Origin: Phallusia mammillata
Taxonomy: Eukaryota; Chordata; Ascidiacea; Phlebobranchia; Ascidiidae
Length of the DNA stretch: 64,000 bases
Direction: 5' to 3'
NCBI GenBank assembly: GCA_003260075.1
Contig: QLIY01000108.1
Span: 188,611 to 252,610 of the forward strand
Shown: piece after piece, positions 25,201-44,839 of the stretch
How positions within the stretch are numbered: position 1 is the first letter of the stretch
Layout: each line of letters starts with the position of its first letter
The notes under the pieces: model-generated
The model's input: the letters and a program-made list of their open reading frames with translations, nothing else
The model's database searches: none
What the model was told of the DNA's origin: nothing
Program-made: the position numbers and the translations under genes

Positions 25201-28200
25201 AGGCATCTCGCAAACAGCCATAACATCTAACACGCAAGTATGTAGCCCAAGTCATACCATCCACGGCCAGTCGGACGGAATTGCTTCCTCTCCTCCGATG
25301 ATATTGCTCTCGAGGCGGTAAATCCCACACTGGTACGGAGTAGTGGAAGGACTACAACACGACGAGTTGCTGCGGTACCGGTAGACTTGACTCGAGTCGC
25401 AAGTTACTTGAAACAACAAAATGAAACAATATGATTACACCCAGGTCCAACATTATTCCCCACCACGAACCTTAAGTTAATACAGTAAGACGAATGGAAA
25501 ATAAAGTCATTGGTCACGAGTTGGGAAATGTTTATTTCCAGGTTAATATCGTCAGTTGATAATAAAAGGTGGAAATTGTTGCAAGAACTGAAATAGAACA
25601 GGGAGTGATTCGTTGATTCCCAGAATCAATTTACCAGGATTTATAAAATCATTGGTGTAAACAAAATCTGTCATTTTGTGGTAGATAAAGGAATATATAT
25701 TTTGCCTAAATGGCATCAGCAGTAATCCAAGCACGGTAACCTTTTTTTCATTACTTTTTTAATATGAACATAAAAGTTTTCAATTGGCCCTGGCGTACTA
25801 TACGATTTGTACGTGAGTGCGTCATGATTGCTGATGGTCTGTATGAACGCTTTAGGGCTGATCCCAGTTATGATTTATGTTCATTTAAATTCTAATCTGA
25901 TTTACAACCGACGGCCGTGGGCTTACAAACGACCCTGTTGGTAGAAACCAGTCCCGGAAATACTTCTGTCTTGATGAATTTGAAACCCACTACACTACAG
26001 GTTAGACATTTCTAGCCTCTGTCTTGTCATACATGAAATGTGGGACATGTTGGGAGACCGGATTGTTCAGTAAACCTTTAGTGGGTCTGGCATACTACAG
26101 CACTTAAGTTTTCTAAATACATTCCTTACCTGCTGTGCAAGCATGTGTGTTACAATCATCGTATTTCACCCAGCAGTTTTTTGGATCCTTCTCGTCGCAT
26201 TCTTGGATCGCAACAGTTCCACCTCCACATTCCTTTGTACAAACCCCAAGCTCTATCAACAAAAACACGTTCTTTCAATGTTATATCTCTAAACTTGTAT
26301 CTTTTGAGTTAAAAACTAAAACCTGTACTATTTTACCCTCTTACAAAGTTTTATTATCAAGCAAAACCTTTTCTACACTTTAGTGTCAACAAAAACATCT
26401 ATATACAACGAAAAACGCCATAACAATGGGAAATCCAGTTCTGAAACTTTACCAATGCTTTTACCATTTTCACAAAATTATACCTAACATAGGTTTACTT
26501 GGGTTTATTAGGAAACAGACAACTTACCCATACAAGCTCCAGTGTTACATCTCTCAATTTCTTCTGATCTCAACCCACAGTAGTGAGGGGCGTGGTCACA
26601 TGACCTTTGTCGAACCATCACTCCTCCGCCACAGGAGGCGCTACAGGGCGACCACTCGGACCACATCGACCTTCCTCCGGTCTCTAAAAAAATACGAACA
26701 TAAGGTCAAAAGACTTTGCATCATGCGAAGCTTTGAACGCTATGGGACATTCTGTATAAAGCACCCCAAAGCTTATCTGCGTTCAACTAATGACTCTCTT
26801 ATACATCGCACTTGCTTGGAGGTCTTTCAAAAATAATACTCTTCAAATTTCAAGGCGCTTGGGGGGGGGGACAGCTCTTATACATTTGCACCTGCTTGGA
26901 GGTCTTTCAAAAATAATACTCTTCAAATTTCAAGGCGCTTTACAAACCATTTTATATACCAACTTGTGTTAAAACAGTAGTTTCCACCTAGGGGTTCGCG
27001 CACCTCTTTTGGGTGTGTGGGATGGTGGTTGGCACAAAGGCAAAATATGTTACGAAAGTTTTAAAGAGAGAACTATAGGTAACTTTTCATAGGGGACCGT
27101 AACCTTAATAAGTTCGGTGTTATCAAAAGGTTAGGAACCATTGTATTGAAGGAAAATTCAACAAAATGCAAATTAAGGTAAAAATTACAAAAACAAACCA
27201 TGTTAATTAGGCCTCAATTTTGACAGCTTAATAACTAGTGTTGTGGTAAAATACGGGTCCAGAGATGCTTACGTTACTGTGTGCGCTCGAACACTAGTTG
27301 ACAAATTACTTGGGTACCTGTAGTTTTACAAATGTATCCTGTTTTTAATTATCTGGAACATACATCGCTTTGAACGTCTAAAAATTCCGTGCTTGTCAAA
27401 TCTAAACTTCATTTGATCCTTTTGTACTCACAGATACAGCCTAAAACAGAAAAAAAACGCATAACCTACCGTTTACACAGAAACACTCGTAGTTGCAATC
27501 ACCACACATGCTCGCGCAATTTTCATTCATAATCGGCAGAGTTCCACACCATTCCTGGTCACGTAGATGATAACACGCGTCCTCTCCCCAGTTGTCAACG
27601 CATTCGCTGAGAAAATAGGCATGCTTATAGTAAAAATGTATTTTCATAAACTAGTAGGCTTTCAGTTAGAGCAGAATTGTCTCAAAACAGGCCCAAACTC
27701 GAAAGTGCAAGCCCAAAACCGATTTATATTTATTAAACAAAAAACAAATTAGGCCCGAAAGTTAGTAAAATTGCGGCGAAAAATAAATAGTAAGGCCTGA
27801 AGCAATGTCGCTCAATTTACATTTAAGTCCGAACCCGAAAAACCGGCTTAAATTTACAACTCTATGCCAGAGACTTACATGACGCATAACAAACACTGAA
27901 CCACGTTGTCAAATGTCAAAAGTTGGTTTAATTCTGTGGCGCGTTTTTTTCTTGAGCAAGTTACTTGCAAAACTACAGCAAACCGATGGTACAAAGTGGG
28001 TTGACATTTTTAGAAAAGACAAATTTACCAACTTTAAGTCGAAAACATACAATTAAACATTCGCAGGCCCAACGGCGGAACTATAACAGACATAATACAT
28101 TTAGACGTTGTCCTAACCAGCAAGCAGTAGAAAATAAAACAAACAAATTGCTTTTTATTGCGTTCGCTGCTTGTATCAAACCAGTAACGTATTACAGGGG

Positions 28201-30349
28201 GGGGGGTCAGGCCCAACGGCGGAACTATAATAGACATAATACATTTAGACGTTGTCCTAACCAGCAAGCAGTGGAAAATAAAACAAACAAACTGCTTTTT
28301 ATTGCGTTCGCTGCTTGTATCAAACCAGTAACGTATTACAAGCCTTGTCGAACGCCCTCTGACCCCAAAACAATCATTTTCTAGGACTGAAAAGTCAAAA
28401 AGATAAAACCAACTTTCGTCTAATAAGGCTTAGCATTTCATTTTACGCTTAACCTGCAATTTTGGATGCTAGGAAGTAACTACAATCATGTGAATTTAAT
28501 TTACTCGCAAGCGTGCCAGCAAATCCGCTCCTCTGTAGCTTCTCCTTTGCAACCAGGTCCGCCCGAACATTTTCTTGTTCTGCTTTCTGTTCCGTTTCCA
28601 CAGCTAACTGGGCAGGCAGACCACGGGCTCCAGTCACCCCATACTGTCAAAAGGAGCCAAAAGCGGTGTAATAAATAAAAAAATCTGACACCTAAGTTAG
28701 GCCTATAGCCTATGCTGCTTTAATTTAGCCCTTAATTTCAAAGATCTAAACGCAGATATTGCAGAAGACTAACTTTAAAGAAATTTGTGTTGTTTGTTAG
28801 TTAGTTTTAATTTTAATCTCAGGGAGCGGCATCCCTAAGTGCGTTATGTTCACAATGAGTCCGCCGTCGATCTGCAAAACTGATTATTTTACAATGTTTT
28901 TTGGGAAAATGTTAACTGAGAACAAACCAATTTCACAACACATACATGATAAAAGAAAAAGTTGCCAAAAACAACAGAACAAGGTTGTTTTTGTGTATTT
29001 AAATTCCTACCCTGGCCATATTAACATTACAATAATTATATGTAAGTTTACCTGGACAAGGATTCAGTTCGCACTGTTCAGATTCAAAGGACAAGCAACC
29101 AGGTGCACCGTTGCAGTTTCTCAGCCTAAACCGGGTAGAAGTTGAACCACATGTGCTTGAGCATGGACTCCAATCACTCCAACCACCTTCATCCATCGTA
29201 CCTAAAAAATATCAGCATGAATAAAAGAGTTCGGAATTAAAAAAAATAAAAAAAACTATGTTAAAGGGATTGGTTTTAACCGCATGTGTATGATTGGATT
29301 GTACTTTTTGCCTAATACTCCAAAAGTTTTGAAGAGCATGAATTCTGAATTAAAAGCAGTACATATGTGATTGGGAACAATACTCGCCAATCGAAACTGC
29401 ATGAAATTTATGTTCTTAAGTCAAGATAACATATCATACATATTACGTGTCTCAGTCAAGTAAAGCCTCAGCAGTCAACTTATGCGACTATTTAAAACAA
29501 CTATTCAATGAGATGGGGGGGGGGCATGTATCCAGCGGATGATAAACTATAATATAGGCGTTTTCATTGCTAAATATTTGTAGTTTTTAAAGGCCGGTCC
29601 GCGATAAAATTTTAGTTTCAAAAACTGTTCGCAGTGCAAAAAAGATTGCCGACCCCTGGTGTAACAAATAAAAATAATAATTCTGACACCTTTGTTATGC
29701 TGCTTTAATTAGCTCTTAATTACAAGGATCTAAACGCAGATATTGCAGAAGACTAACTTTAACTGTAAAGAAATATGTGTTGTTTGTTAGTTAGTTTTAA
29801 TTGTAATCTTATCAGCGGGTGGCATCACGTGAGTGGGTTATGCTCACAATGAGTCCGTCGTCGATCAAGCAAGACTGATTGTTTTGCAATGTTTTTTTTT
29901 GAAAATGTTACAAAAGAACAATTTCGCAACACATACATTGACAAACAAAAAATTTATAGAAAATAGCAGCATAACGTTTATTTTTGCTTTTCGCCAAATC
30001 GAATTCCTACTCTGACGATATTAACTTTAGAATTTTTTTGTGTAAATAAGTTTACCTGGACAATGATTCAGTTCACACTGTTCCGATTCAAAGGACACGC
30101 AACCAGGTGCACCGTTGCAGTTTCTCAACCGAAACCGGGTAGAAGTTGAACCACATGTGCTTGAGCATGGACTCCAATCGGGGGGGGGGTCGCCATGTAA
30201 TTAAACTATAACCAAAAAACTTATGCAAATGCATGCACATCTAAACATATAAATCCATGATAACAAAACATACCTTCTTTAGATTCGACCATAGCGTTTA
30301 CTGATACTGCAAGAATCAAGTAAAAAACAACTTTCCAAAAGCTTTCCAT
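22250..30349 (-). CDS. Secreted TSP1-ShKT-trypsin mosaic serine protease
   Basis: Twelve coding exons (minus strand): 30349-30274, 29201-29052, 28643-28505, 27606-27470, 26683-26528, 26252-26130, 25406-25258, 24953-24853, 24275-24134, 23829-23706, 22812-22646, 22459-22250. Phases chain and the sum is 1674 nt, 557 aa. Order: signal peptide (1-19, [19 protein letters not shown]), TSP1 repeat (about 26-75, [12 protein letters not shown]), TSP1 (76-121, [12 protein letters not shown]), ShKT (122-167, six cysteines), TSP1 (168-219, [12 protein letters not shown]), a short TSP1-like unit (220-260, CTKECGGGT), a linker with CC and YQCG, then a trypsin domain from IIGG at 296. The triad is His341 (TAAHC), Asp386 (HDIALIE) and Ser491 (GDSGGP). 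Asp in DTCVGDS, the S1 pocket position, predicts cleavage after Arg or Lys. It should be an active secreted enzyme once cut before IIGG. Mostly phase-1 domain borders fit exon shuffling. I recognise no orthologue name. Confidence 0.9.
22842..23122. mobile_element. hAT-like element in a protease intron
   Basis: The ends are CAGAGTTGTAA and TTTACAACTCTG, inverted, with flanks AGTTAAAC and AGTGAAAC (7 of 8). The interior repeats GGGTTCGGGCCGGG-like text and has a 23-G run at 22918-22940. Related text (cggg/cccg-rich, ending in TTACAACTCT) recurs near 10670, 27640-27870, 46020, 47930-48195, 53100 and 55640. Confidence 0.75.
23441..23665. repeat. Near-identical pair joined by 11 G
   Basis: About 105 bases beginning GCCAAATAAACAATCTAAA occur on both sides of the G run at 23551-23561, with small differences. 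It is in a protease intron and is probably two alleles joined. Confidence 0.75.
24392..24738 (-). mobile_element. Repeat carrying a tRNA-like body, 13-bp target duplication
   Basis: The element is bracketed by TTTTGTGCTCCTA (24379-24391 and 24739-24751), a target duplication of the length made by LINE machinery. Inside, GCCTACTAAAGGCGTTGTA-like motifs occur in both orientations around a 73-nt tRNA-like unit. Part of the same 3' end (CCCTGGCGTACTAT to GATCCCAGTTATGA) recurs on the plus strand at 25786-25890, and related ends lie at about 26080 and 52500. Confidence 0.7.
24560..24632 (-). ncRNA. tRNA-like sequence inside the repeat (not a functional tRNA)
   Basis: The 73 nt fold as a tRNA: acceptor GCCTGTG pairs with CACAGGC, the D arm is GCTC-AGTTGGTA-GAGC, and the T arm is GTGGG-TTCGAAT-CTCAC. 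The anticodon stem has a G-G mismatch, the loop (CCGGAAA) lacks U33, and the apparent GGA anticodon is not matched by a serine-type long variable arm. A box and B box promoters look intact, so it could drive Pol III transcription of the repeat. Confidence 0.55.
26795..26940. repeat. Near-identical pair joined by 10 G
   Basis: About 66 bases ending CAAGGCGCTT flank the G run at 26861-26870. Intronic in the protease gene; probable allelic join. Confidence 0.7.
28065..28339. repeat. Near-identical 132-bp pair joined by 10 G
   Basis: The text CAGGCCCAACGGCGGAACTATAA through GTAACGTATTACA occurs on both sides of the run at 28197-28206 with two or three differences. Intronic in the protease gene. 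Confidence 0.75.
29525..30179 (-). pseudogene. Duplicate of a protease intron and TSP1 exon, cut by G runs
   Basis: The segment between the G runs at 29515-29524 and 30180-30189 matches 28681-29180, with its exon part at 30056-30179 matching the first TSP1 exon (29201-29052). The exon copy is cut off by the G run before its acceptor, so it cannot be spliced as it stands. Divergence in the intron part is higher than in other pairs. It is either a misplaced allele or a real duplicated TSP1 exon that the assembly truncated. Confidence 0.6.
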
Positions 30350-30375
30350 CTTTACTAATTTTCTTGGGTGCTGAA
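30350..30375 (-). promoter_or_regulatory. Splice acceptor just upstream of the protease ATG
   Basis: On the minus strand TTTTTTTCAG ends at 30371, 21 bases before the start codon. It implies either a 5' UTR intron or addition of a spliced leader. Spliced-leader trans-splicing is known in tunicates. Confidence 0.4.
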
Positions 30376-33300
30376 AAAAAACTACAGGGTTAAAAATATT
30401 TTTCACGTACAAACCAGTTCTGCTGCTAAGCACTGAGTTGTAACAGGAAAACCAATACAAAAAAAACAGAGAAAAACACTTCACGTCATACAAGCCCACA
30501 GTCCAGCTTCTTAAAACGTTTCACTTGGTCTGCAAGATCGACTTGTACAAGTTTATTGCACCTTGTTTTCGCCGGAAGCTAATCACTTGACTTAACGCAA
30601 ACAATCTTCAACTTGTGACGTTTACTTCACATGTGTCCTCAAGGCACAAAGAAAAACATCGTTATCAGTTTCACACGATGTCACAACAACTCCTTCACTG
30701 ATTGAACAATATACAAGTTAGCTCAATTGCAGTAACTATGACTAAAAAAATACATTAAACTGAATGCATTATAGCCAAAAACAACTTTTGGAAGGGGTTA
30801 AAAACTTGGACTAAGGGGTAAATTGATGCGACTGTATACAAGTTGGTCAAAAACACCATTTTTCAAATTAGGTGTATAACTCCTTGTCCCGCCCTTGCTA
30901 CGGCAATAAACAAAGATGGTTATACCACAAAATGACGGTGCTTCCATAAGGTGCAACGGGGGCTTTCACATTATTTTGCTTGAATTTTCTACTAAGACAA
31001 TTAAAAATGCCAAATGTGTTAAAGGGGGTAGGAGATGCTAAGAAAACTGTTGTTTTAAGTGTGTGCGGTGCCAAGTATTTGTCCATGGTTTCTGGTTTTG
31101 TCCGACGGTATATCACATATTTATGTTTATGAAATATGCCTGGCAAGGACACTGTATTCATCAAATATTTATCTGCAAAACAAAAGGGCTTGATAGAAAC
31201 TACAAACATATATTGCCATCGGAGGTGGTGTATTGAAACACTAATACAGAGACAGGGACAGAAGAGCAATGGACAGAAACAAACACGCACAAGTGAAAAA
31301 CGTACAAAAGGAAAATATGTACATAGCTAGGTTTGGTTGAAAAAGCTCCAAGGTAAAAAAATGTCTTAGGTTGCAACGGTAATGAAGCTAGGAAACGCAT
31401 AAAAAGCGAAATAAACGCGAAACACTGTAACACATTAATGAAAAATAGTTGGGTATCAAGTAAATGGTTAATATGCAGTACTGAAAATGCTATTGTGTTG
31501 CCGTTTGGAAGGATTAAAATACATGTAAATTCTGTATGTAAATACTTTTTTTTTTGATTGCCAATGCAAAAAAGGTACATTTAATTTATTCAGACTTTCT
31601 ACTTAAAAATTATCCACATTAAAAGAGACCAACAGAAACAGGATTCAATTCATTTGTAACCAAAGCAGTCACTTCAAAAGCAAAAAAATCAACAAAAGCA
31701 ATAAGTTAACACAAGGGCAGTTTATTTACAGCAACACTAATTATGACTCCATCAAGGTCGTAAATTAGGTCATAAAAGCGACTAAAACGTCACAAACAGA
31801 ACGTTTACGTGGGTCAAGCTAGTTCAGGTAAAATGTGACGTCATAACGTGCCGTTTATTTTGCTACGTGACGCACTTGGTAAGAATTTTTTCAATTCCTG
31901 TTTCATTTCTGACTGTACGCGTCTAAAGATAAGGCTTAAACAAGGTAATTTTTAATCAAATGGGGATTTATATAGTTCAGGCATGAAATTTTCACTAAAA
32001 GTAATTGGTAAAGATGGGCCAAACCTTTCCGCTTGACTGATGTAACATACATATGAGTTTGTTTACCGTATTGAAAAATAAACAGAACTAAATTGGCCAA
32101 CCCTTAGTGTAAAGCTTATTACATTAATTTATATCACATAAATTTGGGCACAGTTCAAATTATATGGCAAATATATATAGACGATATAAACAAAGTTTGA
32201 TCCACATTTTTGTCGCTATTATGTGCAATTGGTCGCAAGAAATTTGCCTTTAGTTGAGCTGAACCACACTGCCAAAATTGTGACGAAATAATTTGATAAT
32301 GCCGAAATAATTTGAGCTTAACCACAATGCCGAAAGAGTAATGCACCAACCGGCAAACTGAAGGAATGGATTAATATTACACACCGATAAAAAAATTAAA
32401 ATGGCGCACCAGTTAAAAAAAACCCATACACAATGTTGCAACATTACCCTACAAGACAAAAAATAAAAAGAGGGGGGGGGGTAAACTGAAGGAATGGATT
32501 AATATTACACACCGATAAAAAATTAAAATGGCGCACCAGTTAAAAAAAACCATACACAATGTTGCAACATTACCCTACAAGACAAAAAATAAAAAGACAA
32601 ACATACTGACAAAAACGATTTAATCTTGGTCACACAATATGACCTAAGCTTCAAAAAATAACAATTCGTTTAAGTGACAATTTGACATGTTTTGGAGGGT
32701 AAACATTTGCAATCAAAAACATTTTAAGTGTGCTCAATTAATTAGAGAAACTTTGAGGATAAATTTCTCCTTACAAATTTGCCTAGGGTAAACAATAAAA
32801 AAATTGAGAATTTATGTCCTATTACGAATCACAGTTTGGTTAAAAAAAAACATTAAAAAATTCAGGCCATGCCAATCTTTAAATACACAAGGGGGGGGGG
32901 ATCCTTACAAATTTGCCTAGGGTAAACAATAAAAAAGTTGAGAATTTATGCCCTATTACGAATCACAGTTTGGTTAAAAAAAACATTAAAAAATTCAGGC
33001 CATGCCAATCTTTAAATACACAATGTCGTGCTTTATAGTTCATTTATCACACGGGCCGAATAGTGACAGGTGCAAAATAAATGATGAAGTGACTTAACGT
33101 AAAAAATGAGTTTGGACGATGTAAATGATAAACGTAGATCCAAGGCCTTATACCTCCAGAAATGGGTTCGCAAGCACGCTTTTTGCAGCGAACCATACGC
33201 GCCTGTTTTAAGTGAGCTTACGTAGTTAAAACACTTTTTGCTTGATTTCTTTAAAAGCAAACTGTTTTAAACACAAAACATATTTCTGCATGAGATAATG

Positions 33301-34799
33301 CCTGATGCAAAGATTAAAATAAAACGTTATGGTTGATTGCAGGAATATAGTTTACAAACCAGCGTTTAGTGTTAAAATTTCTACGTGTAATATTTGGTGA
33401 CTCTTTCGTTAGAACGAATTTGTGCAATCAAGTAACTTCGTATCACACAGTGTGGAATACCAGGTGAAGACCACAATGATTGTGCCGGCGCCTATTTTGA
33501 TAGTTATTCTAAAATAATGACAGTTCACGTTTTACAGGTAGAATAGCGTAACAGCTAACGTAAAACAATATGGCAGATAGCGTAAAATTTTGGGTGAATT
33601 TAAAAATATTAAGTTGGAAACCATTTAATTGCCAGTTGGAAGTTTTTTGGTGACAAATACACTACAGATAAATAAGATAAAAAAAATGAAAATAAAAAAA
33701 CACACTGTACAGTCATAATGTTCCACAGGGGGGGGGGTAAATTTTGGGTGAATTTAAAAATATTTAGTTGGAAACCATTTAATTGCCAGTTGGAAGTTTT
33801 TTGGTGACAAAAACACTACAGATAAATAAGATAAAAAAATGAAAATAAAAAAACACACTGTACAGTCATAATGTTCCACATACAAAAGTAAAAACCGTCA
33901 CCAGTTTTATCAAAATTGTTGTTTATAACTTAAACCCTCAAAAAGGGCCAGAGAAAAAAATGCTGTGGACAAAATAAAACACAGAAATATGTTTGTGTGT
34001 GTAAGTATCTCAATAGCTAAAATTCATTTAGGTCAGGTAGTTGTCTTACATATAAAGCACATAGCTATACCACGTGGCAATGGCATTTAAATCAACAAAG
34101 TTTAGGCATTTTGTGCTGCACCGAATGCAAATAACAGCAATATAGGTAAAAAGTCACGAATTTGTTGTGTGTTTATGCAAATAGCAGCTTTGGGTCAAAA
34201 ACGAAAAAGGCAGGAAATCCATAAAGAAATCGTTCAGAAAATCTACAAAGCTACAGTTTAGGTGCGAATTCATTGCTATTACAAACTACAATGCCAGCAA
34301 AACCCTAGAACGTATGAAAGCAGAAGCTTTTTTTGTACATCCTTAACATTGCATGCCTAGAGTGAGTAAAAATGTGAGAGCAGTATGTTGCTGAAAACTG
34401 CACTGAAGGGATTCACAAAAAATTGACACTCGCTGGTAAAAAAAAACATGGAGTCAACAGTGTGTACAGAAACGGACAATGTGTTCAAATTTACAATGCA
34501 AGATTTTGGGGCAAGCCAGCAGCACCCGGTTTTAAAGCAAGAAGCGGCCAAAAAACAACTAAAAAACACTAAAGCGGCAGACATAATGCACATCTGACTC
34601 TATCACTAAGTTTACTGCAACACATTCTGCCAAAAAAAAACATTCAATTCGCATAAAAACAGTCACAACTTTTACCGTTTGTTACGTCACTGCAAGGCTA
34701 CGTCATTTGTGACGTAAGTACAACGTCACAGTGACCTTAATTCCGATGTCCACACAAAAAACAGCGCCGGCATCTAAGAAACGCGCTGTGACGTCATCG
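30376..34799. other. Intergenic and kinase 3' region with three joined pairs
   Basis: No coding exon is seen. Near-identical pairs flank short G runs at 32472-32481 (copies 32351-32471 and 32482-32597), 32891-32900 (32768-32890 and 32902-33021) and 33728-33736 (33580-33727 and 33736-33882). Part of this stretch is likely the 3' UTR of the kinase gene. Confidence 0.55.
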
Positions 34800-43353
<8,554 letters not shown>

Positions 43354-44192
43354 AATGCGAGAAAAACGGCAAAAATGACACAAGGACTGTCACAAAATGC
43401 AGTGCAACAAATAAATACTAACGATAACAGCTAATACTCTAAGCTTCAATAACACTAACTGTCCGGCAGATAGGCTACTGTTGTCCACACAACTGCAAAT
43501 TTCAGGTGCTGTTTGAAAACTTGACAAGTTGCCTTTAGATAAAGTTTAGAACACTGTGCCTGTAAAATAAATGCTTTGTTGTAGTAGTAGAGTTTGACCA
43601 AATTGACGGCAACTACAAGATTGTTCAGGGTTTTTTCAACAAATATTTTGCAACAAAAAAACATTTATTTTCGGACAAAAGTCTCAGTTTACTGTCATAC
43701 ACATTTTGTCTCTTTTCCAATTATAATCCAGCTGCACATTTCGTTTGAGGCAAACATTTTACCCGTCAAATATTTTTCAAAATTGTATTAGGGAAAGTTT
43801 GCCGTCAAAGTTTTGTCACTCAGGAGTGAAATGTGCAACCATGCGTAAATTTTTAGCGTCACAGAACTTGACAACAAATAAATAAAAAATGTCTGAACTA
43901 CGTAAATGAAGAGTTTTTCTGACTTTTAAAAGGAATCACTAATTTACCAGGTCCTCTAATAGAAGAGAGCGTTCTTAACCTTTTTTGCCCTAGCACTCAA
44001 GCTTTGGAAAGTTTTCTTCGTGTTTATAATATCTGACAGCAGTAAATCTAATTCTAGTAATCAACCTGACAGTCTTTTTTTATAAATACGATGGCATTTT
44101 ATATATTTTAATCTAACATTAGTACTGAAACATAGCTTTAACACAAGCTCGGTCTGGGCTACTGTCATTATTTTAAGACCCTAACTCCAGTG

Positions 44193-44375
44193 GTGGGATT
44201 CAGCCGGTTCGTACCGGTTCAATAGAACCGTCTCACGAAATTTTATGAAATCAGCGAACCGGTTAGCAATACTCGTTACTGTCAAAATGGACTTTTGTAA
44301 CAGAACCTGGTGAAAAAATATGACATTTGTGATAGAACCGGCTGACAAAAAATTGAATCCCACAACTCGTCCCCC
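44193..44375 (+). mobile_element. Degenerate element with CAGTGGTGGGATTCAGCCGG end
   Basis: The left end CAGTGGTGGGATTCAGCCGGTTC is answered at the right by GAACCGGCTGA...TTGAATCCCAC. No clean target duplication is seen. A fragment of the same family is at 14290-14373 in inverse orientation. Confidence 0.55.
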
Positions 44376-44839
44376 TGCCTGCATTAGTGCTTCGTACCCC
44401 TATGAGGCACACGTGTCCACAGTTAAGAAGCCCTTACTTTCCTCCTAAAACAAAATTCGAACATATTGCTCGTGTTTTTACATAGTCTTATTACAACACA
44501 CAACAGTAGTATTTACAAAAAGAAAACGGAAACAAAAGTACGAAAATTAAGGCAAGTATGAATGAAAAAAATAAATGTTATACGTGCAAATTGCGTTGAT
44601 GCGTATATTCCTTAAATTAACTTATCATTAAAAATAGAACAATTTTAAAAAAAACGTGACTGATGAGAATATGTTTGACTATGCTACACAATCTTAATCA
44701 TTTCCATGCAATAGTAGTAGTCTGAAAAAACAGAATGCGTTATTCTGTTGTAACTATACACATGACCAAAAAGATTGATTACACTGATTTTCCAATCGTG
44801 GCGTAAATATATTCTTCAAGCTTTTTAAAATATAATTAA

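Noticed and set aside
27965-28384. 139-codon plus-strand frame with an internal repeat
   Set aside because: It spans a duplicated 132-bp intron block joined by ten G; the reading frame repeats itself by artefact and lies antisense in a protease intron.
29581-29664. hAT-like right end (GCCGACCCCTGG)
   Set aside because: The matching left end is not present; the segment begins at a G run, so the element cannot be delimited.
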